Notes under the pieces: generated by a model
What the model saw: the letters and a program-made list of their open reading frames with translations, nothing else
Told to the model about the DNA's origin: nothing
The model's database searches: none
Made by a program: the position numbers and the translations under genes
Origin: Sabethes cyaneus
Lineage: Eukaryota; Arthropoda; Insecta; Diptera; Culicidae
DNA: 64,000 nucleotides
Reading direction: 5' to 3'
Assembly: GCF_943734655.1 (NCBI RefSeq)
Contig: NC_071353.1
Span: forward strand, 144,256,043-144,320,042
Shown: positions 38,761 through 50,330 of the stretch, piece by piece
How positions within the stretch are numbered: position 1 is the stretch's first letter
How the letters are laid out: the number at the start of each line of letters is the position of its first letter

Positions 38761-40904
38761 AAGTGGAACTTTTTTCCTAGCGTCTTTTGCTTTAATTTTA
38801 TCATTTACGGTCTTCAGCACGTTTGTTCGTATGAAAATCCGCCTTAATGTAAAACTGTCAATAGTGAGTTATTGCTTACTATTATGAAAATAAAAAAATA
38901 CTGTTTTGTGTTACGAAATATAGACATAGCTTTTTCGGCAAAGTTGTAAATAATGTAAAAACAAGCAACTTTGCTGAAGCAACAAAATTTCTATCTTAAT
39001 CGAGTGCTGGAGTATAGGGCAGATTCTTTGAAATTTCTTTAAAAATTAGTTTTTCATACTTAGCTCATGCTGGTTGCATTTTACAAGAATATATGGTTCT
39101 AGGCGATTATTAAAAGACTCAAATACGCGTTTTTGAAATACGCAAATCTCTAGGACCTTTCCTTACAAAGTTATCGCTTTTGGCTCGTGACGTTAAAGAA
39201 AAATAAAGCTTAAATAAGCGATAACCCCAAGTAACCATAAGCATTAATCTAAAACCGTATATTGGAAATAATTCCGCATCCCAAATACCAAACCTTTGTA
39301 TATTAGCAATCTTAATGCTTTTAAAATATATGCGCATATAACGTAACAATGTAATGCATTTAGTCAATTGCATTAAAACAAGCCGTTAGTGTTGATAAAC
39401 GGCTTGTACTTGACTTCTTATTTTGCTATTCTACGGCCACTATTCGTGCCCTCTTCCACCTAACGGATGCCGCCTTTTTCTACCCTATTAGTAATGCAGG
39501 ACAAGTAGCTATGATATGAGAGGGAATATCACTTAAGATTTAAATACGACTAATTTCAACTCACTCCATCACGTCCGCTATGGTTTAGATAGCAAAGGTG
39601 CAAGGAAACGAATGAGGTTGCATGACAAACGCCCGGTTCGAGCCCTGTCTAAGTGGTAATATTATTCAGCATTTCAAAACATGGTTCTGTTTATTCTGCT
39701 CCCCTTGAGACACAGCAAAAAAAAATCGCTTGCTTTTTTAGCTTTTTAAATCCGGAGCGAATCTATTTTTATTTTCCATAACAAGCAAACGATATGCCAT
39801 CGATACTTTTTCGATATGTCGATAATGTAGACAAAATTACGTTTCGATTAAGCCTCAAACAAACATTAATAATGTTTATTGAATGCTTGTGTCGTAGCAT
39901 TTTAATTTTAATATTTCGCCTTTTTAGCATTATGTGAGTTCTACAGAAGTATATAAAGAAAAATAAGCTTTTAATCATAGTTCTGTATGCTTATAAAATG
40001 ATGTTAAATGACTAGTGTTTAGTGCTTACTGGTTACTTGGGTAATACTTTAAATTGTTGGAAAAATAAATCAGCATGTACTGACATCACAGAAACGAAGC
40101 AATCAGCCTGTGAGGTGTACCACAATTGGCCCCAACTGGAATTTTCTCTCGTTTCTTCATAAGGAAAAATGGTGTCTGTATGCAGCAAAACTATCAGCAA
40201 ATGTAAAATATTTAGAATGTATCCGTTTGTTGGTAGTCGAGAAATTCGGGGTCAAAATTAGGGTATTTTTTATAATCAAAGTTCTACATTTCCTAAACAA
40301 ACAAATATAGAAGTATACTATATTGAGGAAAGTTGTGTATTTTTACTATTTGTACATCTTTGTAATACATGAAAAAGTCATACAACAATTACAAAAAGAG
40401 CTAAAATAGAAAAACTGATTTTACAAATTCATATACAATAAATAAGATTTTTCTATCTTTGCTGAAGAGATAAAAGGTTACTGTCCTTAGCAAAATTTAT
40501 TATAATAATATCCTCTAAAACTTTGCAGAACACATCAATATGTTATATTGAAACTGAAGAAAAATCATTTTTTTATTTCGCTTTTAGGGGGATTAAGCAA
40601 AATTTAAATTCCCCCAGAAGATAGAGCTTTCAATTTCAAGAAACTCTTCCGAAGGTTCCATAAACCTAAAACCAAATTTTCCCAGTCAAAACTCTAGTGC
40701 GCATGCCTTTTTGGTACCGAGTCATTGTGCGCGTGTTATGAAAGTTGGTGCGAGTGTTCGGGGGTAATATCTTTTGACCGGCAAAACTAATTCTTACGAA
40801 ATTTTGCAGATATATTTGCGGCATTAAAACCTCTAATTTTATGCCAAAATAATTCAAACTAGATAAATTATCTTAGATGATATCGTTACAAATTATTGTA
40901 AATT
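38761..40904. other. Unrecognised AT-rich DNA, probably old repeats
   Basis: Phrases about AAACTTTGC, TATCTT and CATAACTTT recur loosely, as in decayed dispersed repeats. No inverted ends, tandem array or protein domain could be recognised. Confidence 0.4.
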
Positions 40905-41540
<636 letters not shown>

Positions 41541-41589
41541 CTCGGATCAATTTCGTGTTTTTCGACCAATTCCTGAACCTTTGTTATAG

Positions 41590-42250
41590 TATAACCAAGG
41601 TAAAAGCGACAAAACATGCATAAAAGACGACTAATATACAGCAGAAAAATTAAGAAAGAACAACGAAAAGTAAAAAAAGATAACATTTTTGTTGTCTGCA
41701 CATTCAAGTCTCTTTTTTCCACGGGGATACATAACGCGTAAAAAACCGTTTAAAAATAACTGCGGTAATTCAAAAATTATCGTAACAAAAAACGTGTTAA
41801 TTTTAAAATAACCGAAAAATCTAAAAGTCATCAAAAAACTGCTCGAATTTGAAAATCGCAGAAAATTCGAAAAAAAAATTAAAACCGCGTTAATTCTAAA
41901 ATCGAAAAAAAAACAGTAAAAAGTGAATAAGAGATTTGAGATAGGATGACAGAACAAATGGCAAAACAGTGACGAAAATATAACAGAAAAAATAAACGAT
42001 TGTCAACGACAAAAGATGACAAAAAATGAAGAAAAGACGACAAAAGCGACTTTGGCTTTAAATTTACTACAAACCATATTAGCAATAAAAAGACGACAAA
42101 AACGGCAAGAGGCTGACGAAAATACAGCAAGAGGCCAACAAAAGACGCCAAAAAACGACGAAGGCACGTGGAAAATATGGGGGGGGGGGGGAACAGCAAA
42201 AAGACTATTACACGACAGACAAAAACACGACAGAGCTAAACTAAACATCT
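41590..42250. repeat. Degenerate A/G-rich repeat, block 4
   Basis: Words such as AAAAAATGAAGAAAAGACGA, GACAAAAACGGCAAGAGG and AACAAAAGACGCCAAAAAACG repeat loosely, with a G12 run near 42180. The part from 41730 to 41930 also has several GCGT and GTTAA words. Complementary Phe/Leu-rich frames are artefacts. Confidence 0.6.
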
Positions 42251-42330
42251 CTAAATATTTCAAGATTTTTCTTTTCATGATTTTTTATTCATGAAAACAG
42301 AAACAGATTTCTTTCCGTGTAGACCCTATT

Positions 42331-42475
42331 ATGTTTGACCAAACTCGTGTTTTAGTCTTTGACTTTGAAATGCGGTCAGGCATTAATATTGATATGTTTT
42401 TTGAAACGTTCCCAAATAATTTTCATTGCCTTCCCCTACCATCGCTCCATCAATTGTAGAACGATCATTTCCTAT
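42331..42475 (+). repeat. Member of the hairpin-element family, copy C
   Basis: Starts TTGACCAAACTCGTG and continues with TGAAATGCGGTCAGGCATTA, TTTTTTGAAACG and CTCCATCAATTGTAGAACGA, matching 16392-16480. It lacks the rest of the arm. Confidence 0.75.
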
Positions 42476-42669
42476 TATGTTTATTATATGTAATTGAAAC
42501 ATACAAGGTACCCGCAACCCGCAACCCGGGGCAAGTGGGAACGAAAATTTGTTTAGTTAGGATTTATTCGACTGTGTAATACACACCTATGACTATTTTA
42601 AAATTCTTGTAGCACAGAAACTTTTCAGCTGTATAACTCCGTAGAAGCAGAATTTTCCGAACCATGGCG

Positions 42670-42712
42670 GTAGGTCCCATTTGCCTCATTAACTGGGGCA
42701 AGTGGGACCTAC
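42670..42712. other. Long-stem hairpin
   Basis: GTAGGTCCCATTTGCC pairs with GGCAAGTGGGACCTAC around about 10 bases, one mismatch. A related phrase GGGGCAAGTGGGA occurs at 42529. Probably part of an inverted-repeat element whose ends are not clear. Confidence 0.6.
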
Positions 42713-42964
42713 ATTCAAATTTGAACCAACTTGAAGGCGGCAGTCATTTAAGTAACCTTCCCGAAGACCGCAACGTTTTAGATAATCAGCAGCGCAAGAT
42801 ACAGCTTGTATAAGAATGTTACATATACGCTAGCGCCACGTAGTGAGTCAATTCCATAATCTATACAATCCGATGAAAATCCCTTGATCTGCTAAACAAG
42901 TTTATCGAAGACACCAACGTTCTATACGGTCAGGATCACGAGTTATTCCGTATTGGACCCAATT

Positions 42965-43080
42965 ATGTCAATTCGTCCACTTTTTTACGTCCAAAACCTG
43001 AATTAACGTCCTCTTGTTTTACGTCCAAAATTTGAATTAACGTTCACTTTTTTACGACCGATTTGATTTACGTCCCCCCA
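42965..43080 (+). repeat. Tandem repeat of about 34 bp, three to four copies
   Basis: The unit AATTAACGTCCACTTTTTTA then CGTCCAAAA recurs with small changes at about 42972, 43008 and 43041; a partial copy ends at TTTACGTCCCCCC. Possibly the internal repeats of a transposon end. Confidence 0.7.
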
Positions 43081-43304
43081 ATAGTGGACTTAAAACGAGA
43101 TTTGAGTGTAATAGGGGGGGCAGCATATTAGAGGATTTGTCTGTAAAGTATGTGTAATGTTCGTTAGACAGTCGCCGGTAGCATGTAATCGGCATAGAGA
43201 GAAAGTGGGAACCGATTGACATTTTCCCGTGGGAATTATTGAAGATTTAGCTAGTTTTTGAGTGACAACTACTTGCTTCTGGTGCTACTTAGTGGACAAT
43301 TTAA

Positions 43305-44032
43305 GGGGGCATAGTACTTTTTCAATTGAAAAAAATCGAATTTTTTTTTATTGATTATTTCGAAAGATTAACATTTTGACCATATGTGTTTCAAGTCATT
43401 TCGATGAATTCCAAAAATTGACAAAGTTACAGCTATTTGTACCGCACATGTCTGGAGCGATTACACAGCGAATAAAAACTTCAACGTTGTTTTTCTCGAA
43501 ACCAGGTTTTGAAAGTCGGTACCATAAATATCTCAAGAACGGCTGAAGCAATTCTCATGATTCTTTTTTTGTTTCAAAGCTAACAAAATTATCTAGTGTT
43601 TGACCCATCCTTTTTTCGATATTACAATTTTTGTATTTTTAAGAAATGTTTAAAGTCAATTTTTTCGGCTAAAAACCTTACTTTTATGTTTGAATGTCCG
43701 CCATTTTGTTATGCGCTCGAATTTTAAAAAAAGGATGGGTCAAACACGAGATAATTTAATATTCTTTCATGTCGTTTTGGAATTTCTCAATTCGGATAAG
43801 CCCCCCAGCGCCAATCCATGGTACCGCAAATCATGTTTTTTTCGAATGATCATGTTCAAGGAGCCGTAGGGGAGAGGGGAAGAGGTTCACATATGCAAAC
43901 AAAACTGCAAATATTAGTATAAAGTGCAATGTTTAGCAAGCAATAAACCCGAATCGATTCGCTTTTCGCGTTATCGAGAAAAAAATATTTGAAATAAGGC
44001 AAAAAATATGGTGTAAAAAGTACTATGCCCCC
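43305..44032. mobile_element. TTAA-flanked miniature inverted-repeat element, 728 bp
   Basis: Ends GGGGGCATAGTACTTTTT and AAAAAGTACTATGCCCCC are perfect 18-bp inverted repeats, each bordered by TTAA (43301-43304 and 44033-44036). A TTAA duplication is typical of piggyBac-type transposition. An internal inverted pair, GTGTTTGACCCATCC near 43598 and GGATGGGTCAAACAC near 43734, adds further fold-back potential. No transposase frame is present, so it is non-autonomous. Confidence 0.88.
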
Positions 44033-44036
44033 TTAA

Positions 44037-44600
44037 TGTATATTATCGCCAGTAGCAAGGTATTATCACTGCAAAACTAGCTAACCTCAATGATCCACTG
44101 TTCAGGATTGCTAAAAAATTTATCAGTAAATTTAACAGACCAGGCAAAAAGTACAAATCCGGCTTCATACGTCGGAAAACCGGCCTTTTTGTCGGATTGA
44201 CCGGCCATCGGCTTTGCAAGTGAAAAACCGGTCGGGCCGGTCAAAACCGGCCACTTGGCAACCCTAGAGTGTACCCGTGTACAAAAGTCCGAAATTCTGA
44301 GATCTCTCGTCCCATTTTGTACAACAATTTTGAAAAATGCACAGTTATCACTTATCACTTCCATTGCATTGCGTGCATCCCCCTAATACCAAATTCAATA
44401 GCATCGACCGTCCGAAAACAGGAGTTCATTCTCGATCGTGATTGTGCTGTTCATTCAATAACAGCTCCACTCCACGCTGCATTTTCCCAGTGGCAGTGAG
44501 GTGACACCCACACACATCGATGAAAGTGCCGAAAGCGAAAAGTACCGTTATTCGGCGCCTACTAGGCTAACAAAACAATCCGATGATTTTTGCACACGCA
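44037..44600. other. Unrecognised DNA
   Basis: Includes a G/C-rich stretch with repeated ACCGGCC-type words (44165-44265) and ACCGTTATTCGGCGC near 44545, a phrase also present near 45401. No gene is recognised. Confidence 0.4.
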
Positions 44601-44630
44601 TTTTTTCGCAACCAACGCTCTGCTCTTCTA

Positions 44631-44646
44631 TCAGTTAGTTCAGTTG
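44631..44646 (+). promoter_or_regulatory. Possible core promoter (initiator-like TCAGTT twice)
   Basis: TCAGTT occurs at 44631 and 44640, matching the arthropod initiator consensus, about 390 bp before the candidate coding start at 45025. A GGATC resembling a downstream element lies near 44668, one base short of ideal spacing from the second initiator. No TATA box was seen. Such matches are common by chance. Confidence 0.25.
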
Positions 44647-44960
44647 CCATTGATTGGCGTCGAGTTCGGATCGGATTAAATTCTGCGGGATGGCGCGCGG
44701 TTTAGTGTCTTGTGTTTTTTCGCTACTCGTGCCGGTCGTGCGTGGTTTCTATGGCGGCTTAGTGAGCCATCTTTTAATCAAAAGAAAATGAAAATTATCG
44801 CTCTAATCTGTTTGGGGGGGATCCTACTATAGTGAAAAAAAAAATGTTCGAATGGTGAAAATAAGTGTAAAAGTGTTTTTTTCGGCCGCAAGTGAGGCTT
44901 GTGTTTTTCTGCGGCGATTGCTGTCTGGCGGCTAATATAGTGGTGGGAGCAAAAAAGAAA

Positions 44961-45017
44961 ATGGTTGCCGACAACGTTTCTCTTCCCGACCAAGGGAATT
45001 TGCATTTTTCTCGGTAA
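44961..45017 (+). other. Possible upstream open reading frame
   Basis: ATG to TAA encoding MVADNVSLPDQGNLHFSR in the putative leader of the candidate exon. It is out of frame with the exon start at 45025. If the leader is real it could reduce translation of the main frame; this is inference only. Confidence 0.25.
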
Positions 45018-45024
45018 CTTTGCG

Positions 45025-45075
45025 ATGAGCGCAGCGCTAAATCGCGAAGGGATCGTGCTGGACCGGGAGAATTGG
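45025..45075 (+). CDS. Candidate first coding exon of an unidentified host gene
   Basis: The frame MSAALNREGIVLDRENW is followed immediately by GTATGTTTTATTTTA, a strong splice donor at 45076, ending in phase 0. The 400 bp before it are non-repetitive and free of element homology, with CG-containing sequence (for example GGCGCGCGGTTTAGTG near 44692), as expected of a 5' leader in this kind of genome. The gene is not recognised and no second exon was found in the window. A long first intron would be usual in a large insect genome. It may be chance. Confidence 0.35.
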
Positions 45076-45854
45076 GTATGTTTTATTTTATTTTCAAGTG
45101 TTGGTATATGACTTCGTTTCGATTTTAATGCTTATGAAAAGCGTCGCAGTTGATATAAGTCCAGCGAATCATTGAATCTCAGTAAAAAGCAACATTTAAT
45201 GTTTATGTTCAAATTTCTCCAAACTAGATTAAAAAAAATTACGCCATGTTACAATTTTGCGTTACAACTCATATAGATAATTTATTAAACCCTTTAATTT
45301 ACAATTTAATTTGCGAATACATCAGTAACCATGACAATCTTTCTATCCTGCGTTGAGCAGCTTCGCCTTCGTGGACGACCTAAAGGGGTAGCAAAAACTA
45401 CCGTTATTCGGCGCATTCGCTTATGGCAGACGTGGTGAACTGGACGCGAAAATGGTCAACCGATCGTTGGCAACGACCGGCAGTTATTTTTGAATAGATT
45501 TTTATTTTCTAAATGAACGTCATCTCGGATAAATAGGCGCACACGATAGCTAATAGTTCATCCGTTGTTCATCGTTTTCGGGCCGACAATGTGGTTCATG
45601 TAAAGAAAGCACGGAAAGTATCAATTTAATTAACTAAACGATTGTTGACGACAAATTGCTATAGTGTGAATGTATCAGTTATGACAATTGTTTGCATGGT
45701 AAATTCATCTTCAATAACATTAAAAAAAAGAAAAATTCTGGTATTTCTTAGTGTTTTAGCAAAGGTTTAACATTTTTAGTCATTATTTGGACGTCATTTA
45801 TTGTTCAAATTTGATACGAAAACTTCATTTTAATGTGCTAATTACGGCTGTAGG
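45076..45854. other. Unrecognised DNA (would be intron if the exon call is right)
   Basis: AT-rich after 45076, with a more CG-rich patch at 45355-45480 carrying AACTACCGTTATTCGGCGC. No acceptor-linked coding frame was recognised. Confidence 0.35.
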
Positions 45855-45856
45855 TA

Positions 45857-46190
45857 CAGTGGGATTTCGAATTTGGTATGCCTCGATTTTGGCAACAAAA
45901 ATATCCGTTTTAGGTTTTTGCTTTAAATGACGAAGAAATGATGCCCTCAGTGTGTTCGTGAAAAAAAAGTTTGCTGTTTCTAACAATAATAATTTTATTG
46001 CCGTAGGACTACGTCTTACCGGAGGTTGCCAAAAAGTTATTTGCACCGGACGGATAGCTCTTGGCGGATTTTTTAAACATAAAGTAATTGCAATCGTATG
46101 TACATTCAATTTTTTCATATCAAAAAGGGTCTCGATTTTGGCACGGTTTCGATTTTGACAACATTTGTTGCCAAATTCGAAATCCTACTG
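45857..46190. mobile_element. TA-inserted miniature element with about 20-bp inverted ends
   Basis: Left end CAGTGGGATTTCGAATTTGG (preceded by TA) and the reverse complement of the right end CAGTAGGATTTCGAATTTGG differ at one base. The 334-bp interior repeats CGATTTTGGCA words near both ends. The right flanking dinucleotide is TG instead of TA. CAGT-type ends and a TA target point to a Tc1/mariner/pogo-type MITE. A 68-codon frame inside is unrecognised. Confidence 0.75.
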
Positions 46191-46950
46191 TGCTTTTATT
46201 AGGCATAAAACTGTACCAGTTTTGACTATATCAGAAATTATTAAAAATTACACTTTCCCTATACAGTAAAGCATTACTCTATGAAGATACAAAGAGAAGA
46301 TGTAACTACATTTACCTGAGCAAACTTCATTGCATTTACATCTATACAGTAACATTTATCTCTAGGGCAATTTATTGCCTAAAATTGCAGATTAGGTTAA
46401 TGTGATAACTCTGATACCAGTTCTTCCGACTCCGATTAGTACCCGTTTCCAGCTCTGTGCCCGCGGAACATAAATGGAATATAATAGAAGAAAAAAATGG
46501 AGAGAAAAAATTAAGCCATTGCAAATTGTTTTAAAAGTTTTTGTCACCTTGGAATTTGGCTTGAAAAATCGGGGGGCAAAAAAATAATTTGCAGTTAATT
46601 TTTTTTATAAAATCAATTGTCTGTGGGCTCTACAGCCTGAGAAATTTGAAAAATGAGTGTACGAGTTGAGTCATGCTTCTAGCATGAAATAGAAATGGAA
46701 ATTCAAACAGCAGAATTTCCGAAAATCGGCCAAAACAAATTTCTTTCGTTTTTGTCTTTTTTCGTAGATTTTTGCGTGGAAATTAACAACGTATATATTA
46801 AAAGCAAGAATAAATTTGGTTTTCATGTTAAAACTTAAAATGAAAATGCCTAAAATCTATTTTTTTTGCACGATTAAATAATTCTCTTTGTTTTTTTTTC
46901 GCCCCCCCCCCCTCAGTGGCCCAAAACCGGAGGGACAAAAACTTTTTTAA
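46191..46950. other. Unrecognised AT-rich DNA ending in a C-rich run
   Basis: No gene. The run of C at about 46903-46912, followed by words like GGACAAAAACTTTTTTAAAT, resembles the G-run plus ACATAAACTTTTTT ends near 49130-49170 and 51108-51140. Confidence 0.4.
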
Positions 46951-47860
46951 ATATTTGTAATGGCCTTAAAACACAAAAAAGAACGGACAATAAAATGTGA
47001 CAGAAGAGGAAGAAAGGCAGGATATAAAAGAGAAAGAAGGGAACAGACCAAAACGAAAAAAAGATAGACAAGAGTTGAAACAGGAAAAAACCGAAAAAAT
47101 AGACATATTGAGACAGGACGGAGAGAAAATGACCAAAAATGAAACAGAAAAAGAGAGAATAAAAGAAAAACGGTAGAAAGAATACGTAAAACGGTATAGA
47201 AAAGAGAAGCATAAGAGGAAAACCAGAGGCTATGACTCAAAAGGACGAAAAAACAAGGCGAGAAGAACGGAACAGAGAAAGGGGAAAAAGCGTGCAAAAA
47301 ATAATAAAAACGAGAGAGAAAGTGAGGGAAAAATAGACAAATAGAGGGAAGACGGGACAGAAAAATGAGAAACGTGACAGAAAAGGGAAGAGAGAACAAG
47401 GGAGCAAACGAGACTTGAAAAGGAAGACAGAACAGACGGCAAGAAAACCCCGAAAGGGGAAAAAACAATAGCGAGGGGCTAGAAAAACGAACACAGGAAA
47501 TGAGGAAAACGGGAAAAGGGGTCAAACGAGATATGAAAGGAGAAAGATGGGACATTATGCAGGAAATGGGATACCAGAAAAAGAAAAACAGAAAAAATGG
47601 ATCAAAAAAGGTAAAAAAGGGGAGAAAAAGATGAAAACGAGAGTTCAGAAAACGAAAACGAGAAAAAGGAAAAAATAAAAAAAGGAAACTAGAGCGGAAA
47701 GAGAAAAAAGGGAGTCAGAACGGAATAAAAGGAAAGAAAAGCCGGACAAATGGGGCATCAGAAAGAGGGAAACTGCACAGACGAAGACGACAAACGAGAA
47801 GGAAAGGAGATAAAAAGAGTTATAGAAATACGAAAACTGGAAACGAAAAAAAGGGAAAAA
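46951..47860. repeat. Degenerate A/G-rich repeat, block 5
   Basis: The most purine-rich block: words such as GAGAAAGAAGGGAACAGA, GAAAAAGAGAGAATAAAAG and GGGAAAAAGCG. Unlike the other blocks GAAA/GGGA predominate over GACGAAAA. Complementary frames of up to about 200 codons of Phe/Ser/Leu/Pro are artefacts. Confidence 0.65.
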
Positions 47861-47982
47861 GAGGAAAATTTTGCCAGATTGTTCGTTTTCGGTCAGAAAG
47901 GGAAAATCCAAAATTTGGCACGGATCGGACATTCCCTCGATTAATAGGAGCGCCTCCATTTTTAAGGAAAATACCCGAATTT

Positions 47983-49127
47983 GTCTAAACCTCTTTTTTT
48001 TCTTTTGCTTATGTCTCTGGAAATATTAAGTTTAGAAAGACATTATCTTCAAACTGAATGAAAAAATACATTATTTTAACATTTTTGAAGGAAATCATCC
48101 AAGGAATTCGAACAAGATATTATTTTTGAGCACCAGTGCTGCCAAACATTTTTAAACTCAATTTGAAAACTAAATTTACGTTTTTCTCTCAATGAAGACA
48201 ATTTTATCTCAAAAATTTCAACTTCATCGTGTTCCGCAGATCTTTTTACATAAGAATCACTCATCGCCCCGAGGTATTCTTTGCCGATCCCGAGATACAG
48301 CGTTTTAAAGCAAGTAAAACTCCATTTTCAATGTAAAACTAAGAGCAAAATAACTTCTTTTGAAGCAGTAATTCTCTACGCAATGTAAAAATACTTTGGC
48401 ACATCGGAAAAGCATTTATACAGTAAATAAAAGGGTTTTTATTAACAGTGTTGCCAACTGTTCAGTTTCCTGCATTATTAGTTACATTAATAAGGGAATA
48501 TTAATCTCCTAGCAACAATAAACGCAATAAACAAGGAAGGTAAGAGCTCATGTCTATTAGCGGGATGAAAAACAGTCAAGGCTATGATCAAACAACTAAA
48601 ACGTATATTTTACGCCATCTTGATGTAACATTTCCTCATCATCACCAAACGAAAAACTGAAAAGCTAACAACACTGTTAAGAAAAACTTTGCTATATATT
48701 GTATAAATGATTTCCCGATATGGCAAAGTAATTTTACATTGCGTAGAGAATCACTGCTTAAAAACAAGTTATTTTGCTAAAAATTTTACATAAAAAATGG
48801 GGTATTGCTTGATTTAAAACGCTGTACCTCGGGATCGGCAAAGAATACCTCGGAGCGATAAGTGATTCTTATGTAAAAAAATCTGCGAAACACGATAAAG
48901 TTGAAATTCTTGAGATCAAATTGTCTTCATTGAGAGAAAAATGAAAATTTATTTTTCAAATTGAGTTTAATAATATTTGGCAGCACTGGTGCTTAAAAAT
49001 AATAGTTTTTGTTTAGAATTTCTTGGGTAATTTCCATTAAAAATGTGAAAATAGTGTCTTTCTGAACCCAATATTTCCGGAGATATAAACAAAAGAAAAT
49101 AAGGCTTATACAAATTTGGAAAAAAGT
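47983..49127. mobile_element. Long inverted repeat element, about 1.14 kb, axis near 48565
   Basis: The two halves are diverged reverse complements. Landmarks mirrored across the axis are GAGCACCAGTGCTGCC/GGCAGCACTGGTGC, TCAATGAAGACAATTT/AAATTGTCTTCATTGA, CCGATCCCGAGATACAGCG/CGCTGTACCTCGGGATCGG, CTCTACGCAATGTAAAA/TTTTACATTGCGTAGAG and TTATTAACAGTGTTG/AACACTGTTAAG. Arms are roughly 450 bp or more with a short irregular centre. Outer parts match the solo repeats at 4325-4560, 47865-47980 and 51108-51300. No coding frame. It would form a very long hairpin RNA if transcribed. Confidence 0.85.
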
Positions 49128-49989
49128 TTATGTCCTGGTCTCGAAATATTATTCAAGGGGGGGGGGGGAGGGGGCAAGAAAAAAATAATAACATCAAACC
49201 TTCAATAACTAAACAAAGGAGAAGAAACCAGTGTTTATTTTTCCAGATTAATAAAAGTTTAAAACAAGCAAGCTGTACAGTACTTAAATTTTAGTTCAAA
49301 CCAAAACAACTTTCGAAATTGTTTGATCCAAGCACATAAAGTAATTATTCTGGCAGAGATGAACCAACTTGAAAATAGTGGAATGCTACAGGATCACCTT
49401 AGTGAGCCATAAACGTGTAACTTCAGGTGAAATTAGTCGTCATCGATTCTGCCAATTTCAAAAGCAGTTTTTTGTTTGAAACAAAAATTCCGTTCATGAA
49501 AATATGTTTGAAATGTTCAGATTCGCAAGAAGAATGCAGTATTTACAATTTTACGAACAAAACTCCGCTTTTGGGCTCAAAAACTGCTTCCAAAATTGGG
49601 CTTTTTGACGAAAAGTTGATGACTGCTAATTTCCCGTAAACCTTCATTTGAATTTTGCTTTTTACTTGTATGTCACTCGGATTTGGATAATAGTCCAAAC
49701 CTGTGTCACTTACTAGTTCAGAACTCGGTAGCCACGAAATAGTATCGGAATCTAATCTTCTCGTAAAAATGGCAATTAGGTCGCTACAACTTTTTTACTT
49801 GGAACGCATGTGCTATGCTACCGACATTTTTTAAGAAAAAAATCTCTCACACCATTCACTTTTGTTTCTTGGTCAACCTTTTAATCATACGAATATCAGC
49901 CCATTCCTCAGTTGATGCTGGTTCTCAACAATAACGTGTTTATCTTTGATATATTAAGGATGTAAACGCACCACTATCAGAAGCGATTG
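49128..49989. other. Unrecognised DNA after a G-rich run
   Basis: Begins with the GGGGGGGGGGAGGGGGC run at about 49157. The 70-codon frame at 49427-49639 has no recognisable domain. No repeat is identified beyond the run. Confidence 0.4.
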
Positions 49990-50330
49990 TCATTGTTTGA
50001 CTAATAGCATTTGTCCAGTCCGGTGCTGCACTAGGATGAGGTGCAGTACTGCGCTGGGAGTTGTTTTCCAAATATCAGGGCTTCTAACAGCCCTCCGTCG
50101 AAGAACCTTGATCTTTAATTGAAAAATGCCGGACATCGGCATAACAGATGTTCCGAGTCTATTTTTTCTGTGCCGCAGAATTGACATATATCACCTTGCA
50201 GTGCACCCATAAGCTTCAGATGATAGCGGCTTGGACAATGTCCTGTTATAAGATTAGACTGTTTCGACTGTCTAGCAATGAAAGTGTTATTCCAATTTAA
50301 TTCCACTTGCATACATTTCCATACTAAAAC
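49990..50330 (-). pseudogene. Non-LTR tail fragment of the RNase H-type family
   Basis: Minus strand: ELNWNNTFIARQSKQSNLI, TGHCPSRYHLKLMGALQG, DICQFCGTEKIDSEHLLCRC, then after a frameshift VLRRRAVRSPDIWKTTPSAV. This matches the 34.7-35.0 kb fragment (TGLISGHCPSKHHLMRIG, CRFCNLKSETSKHLLCEC, PSDIWNENPIEV). A gap and a frameshift are present; the remnant is inactive. Confidence 0.82.

Noticed and set aside
39590..39665. tRNA-like segment with GGTTCGAGCCC
   Set aside because: The T-arm-like words are present, but no acceptor stem, D-arm or anticodon stem could be paired around them.
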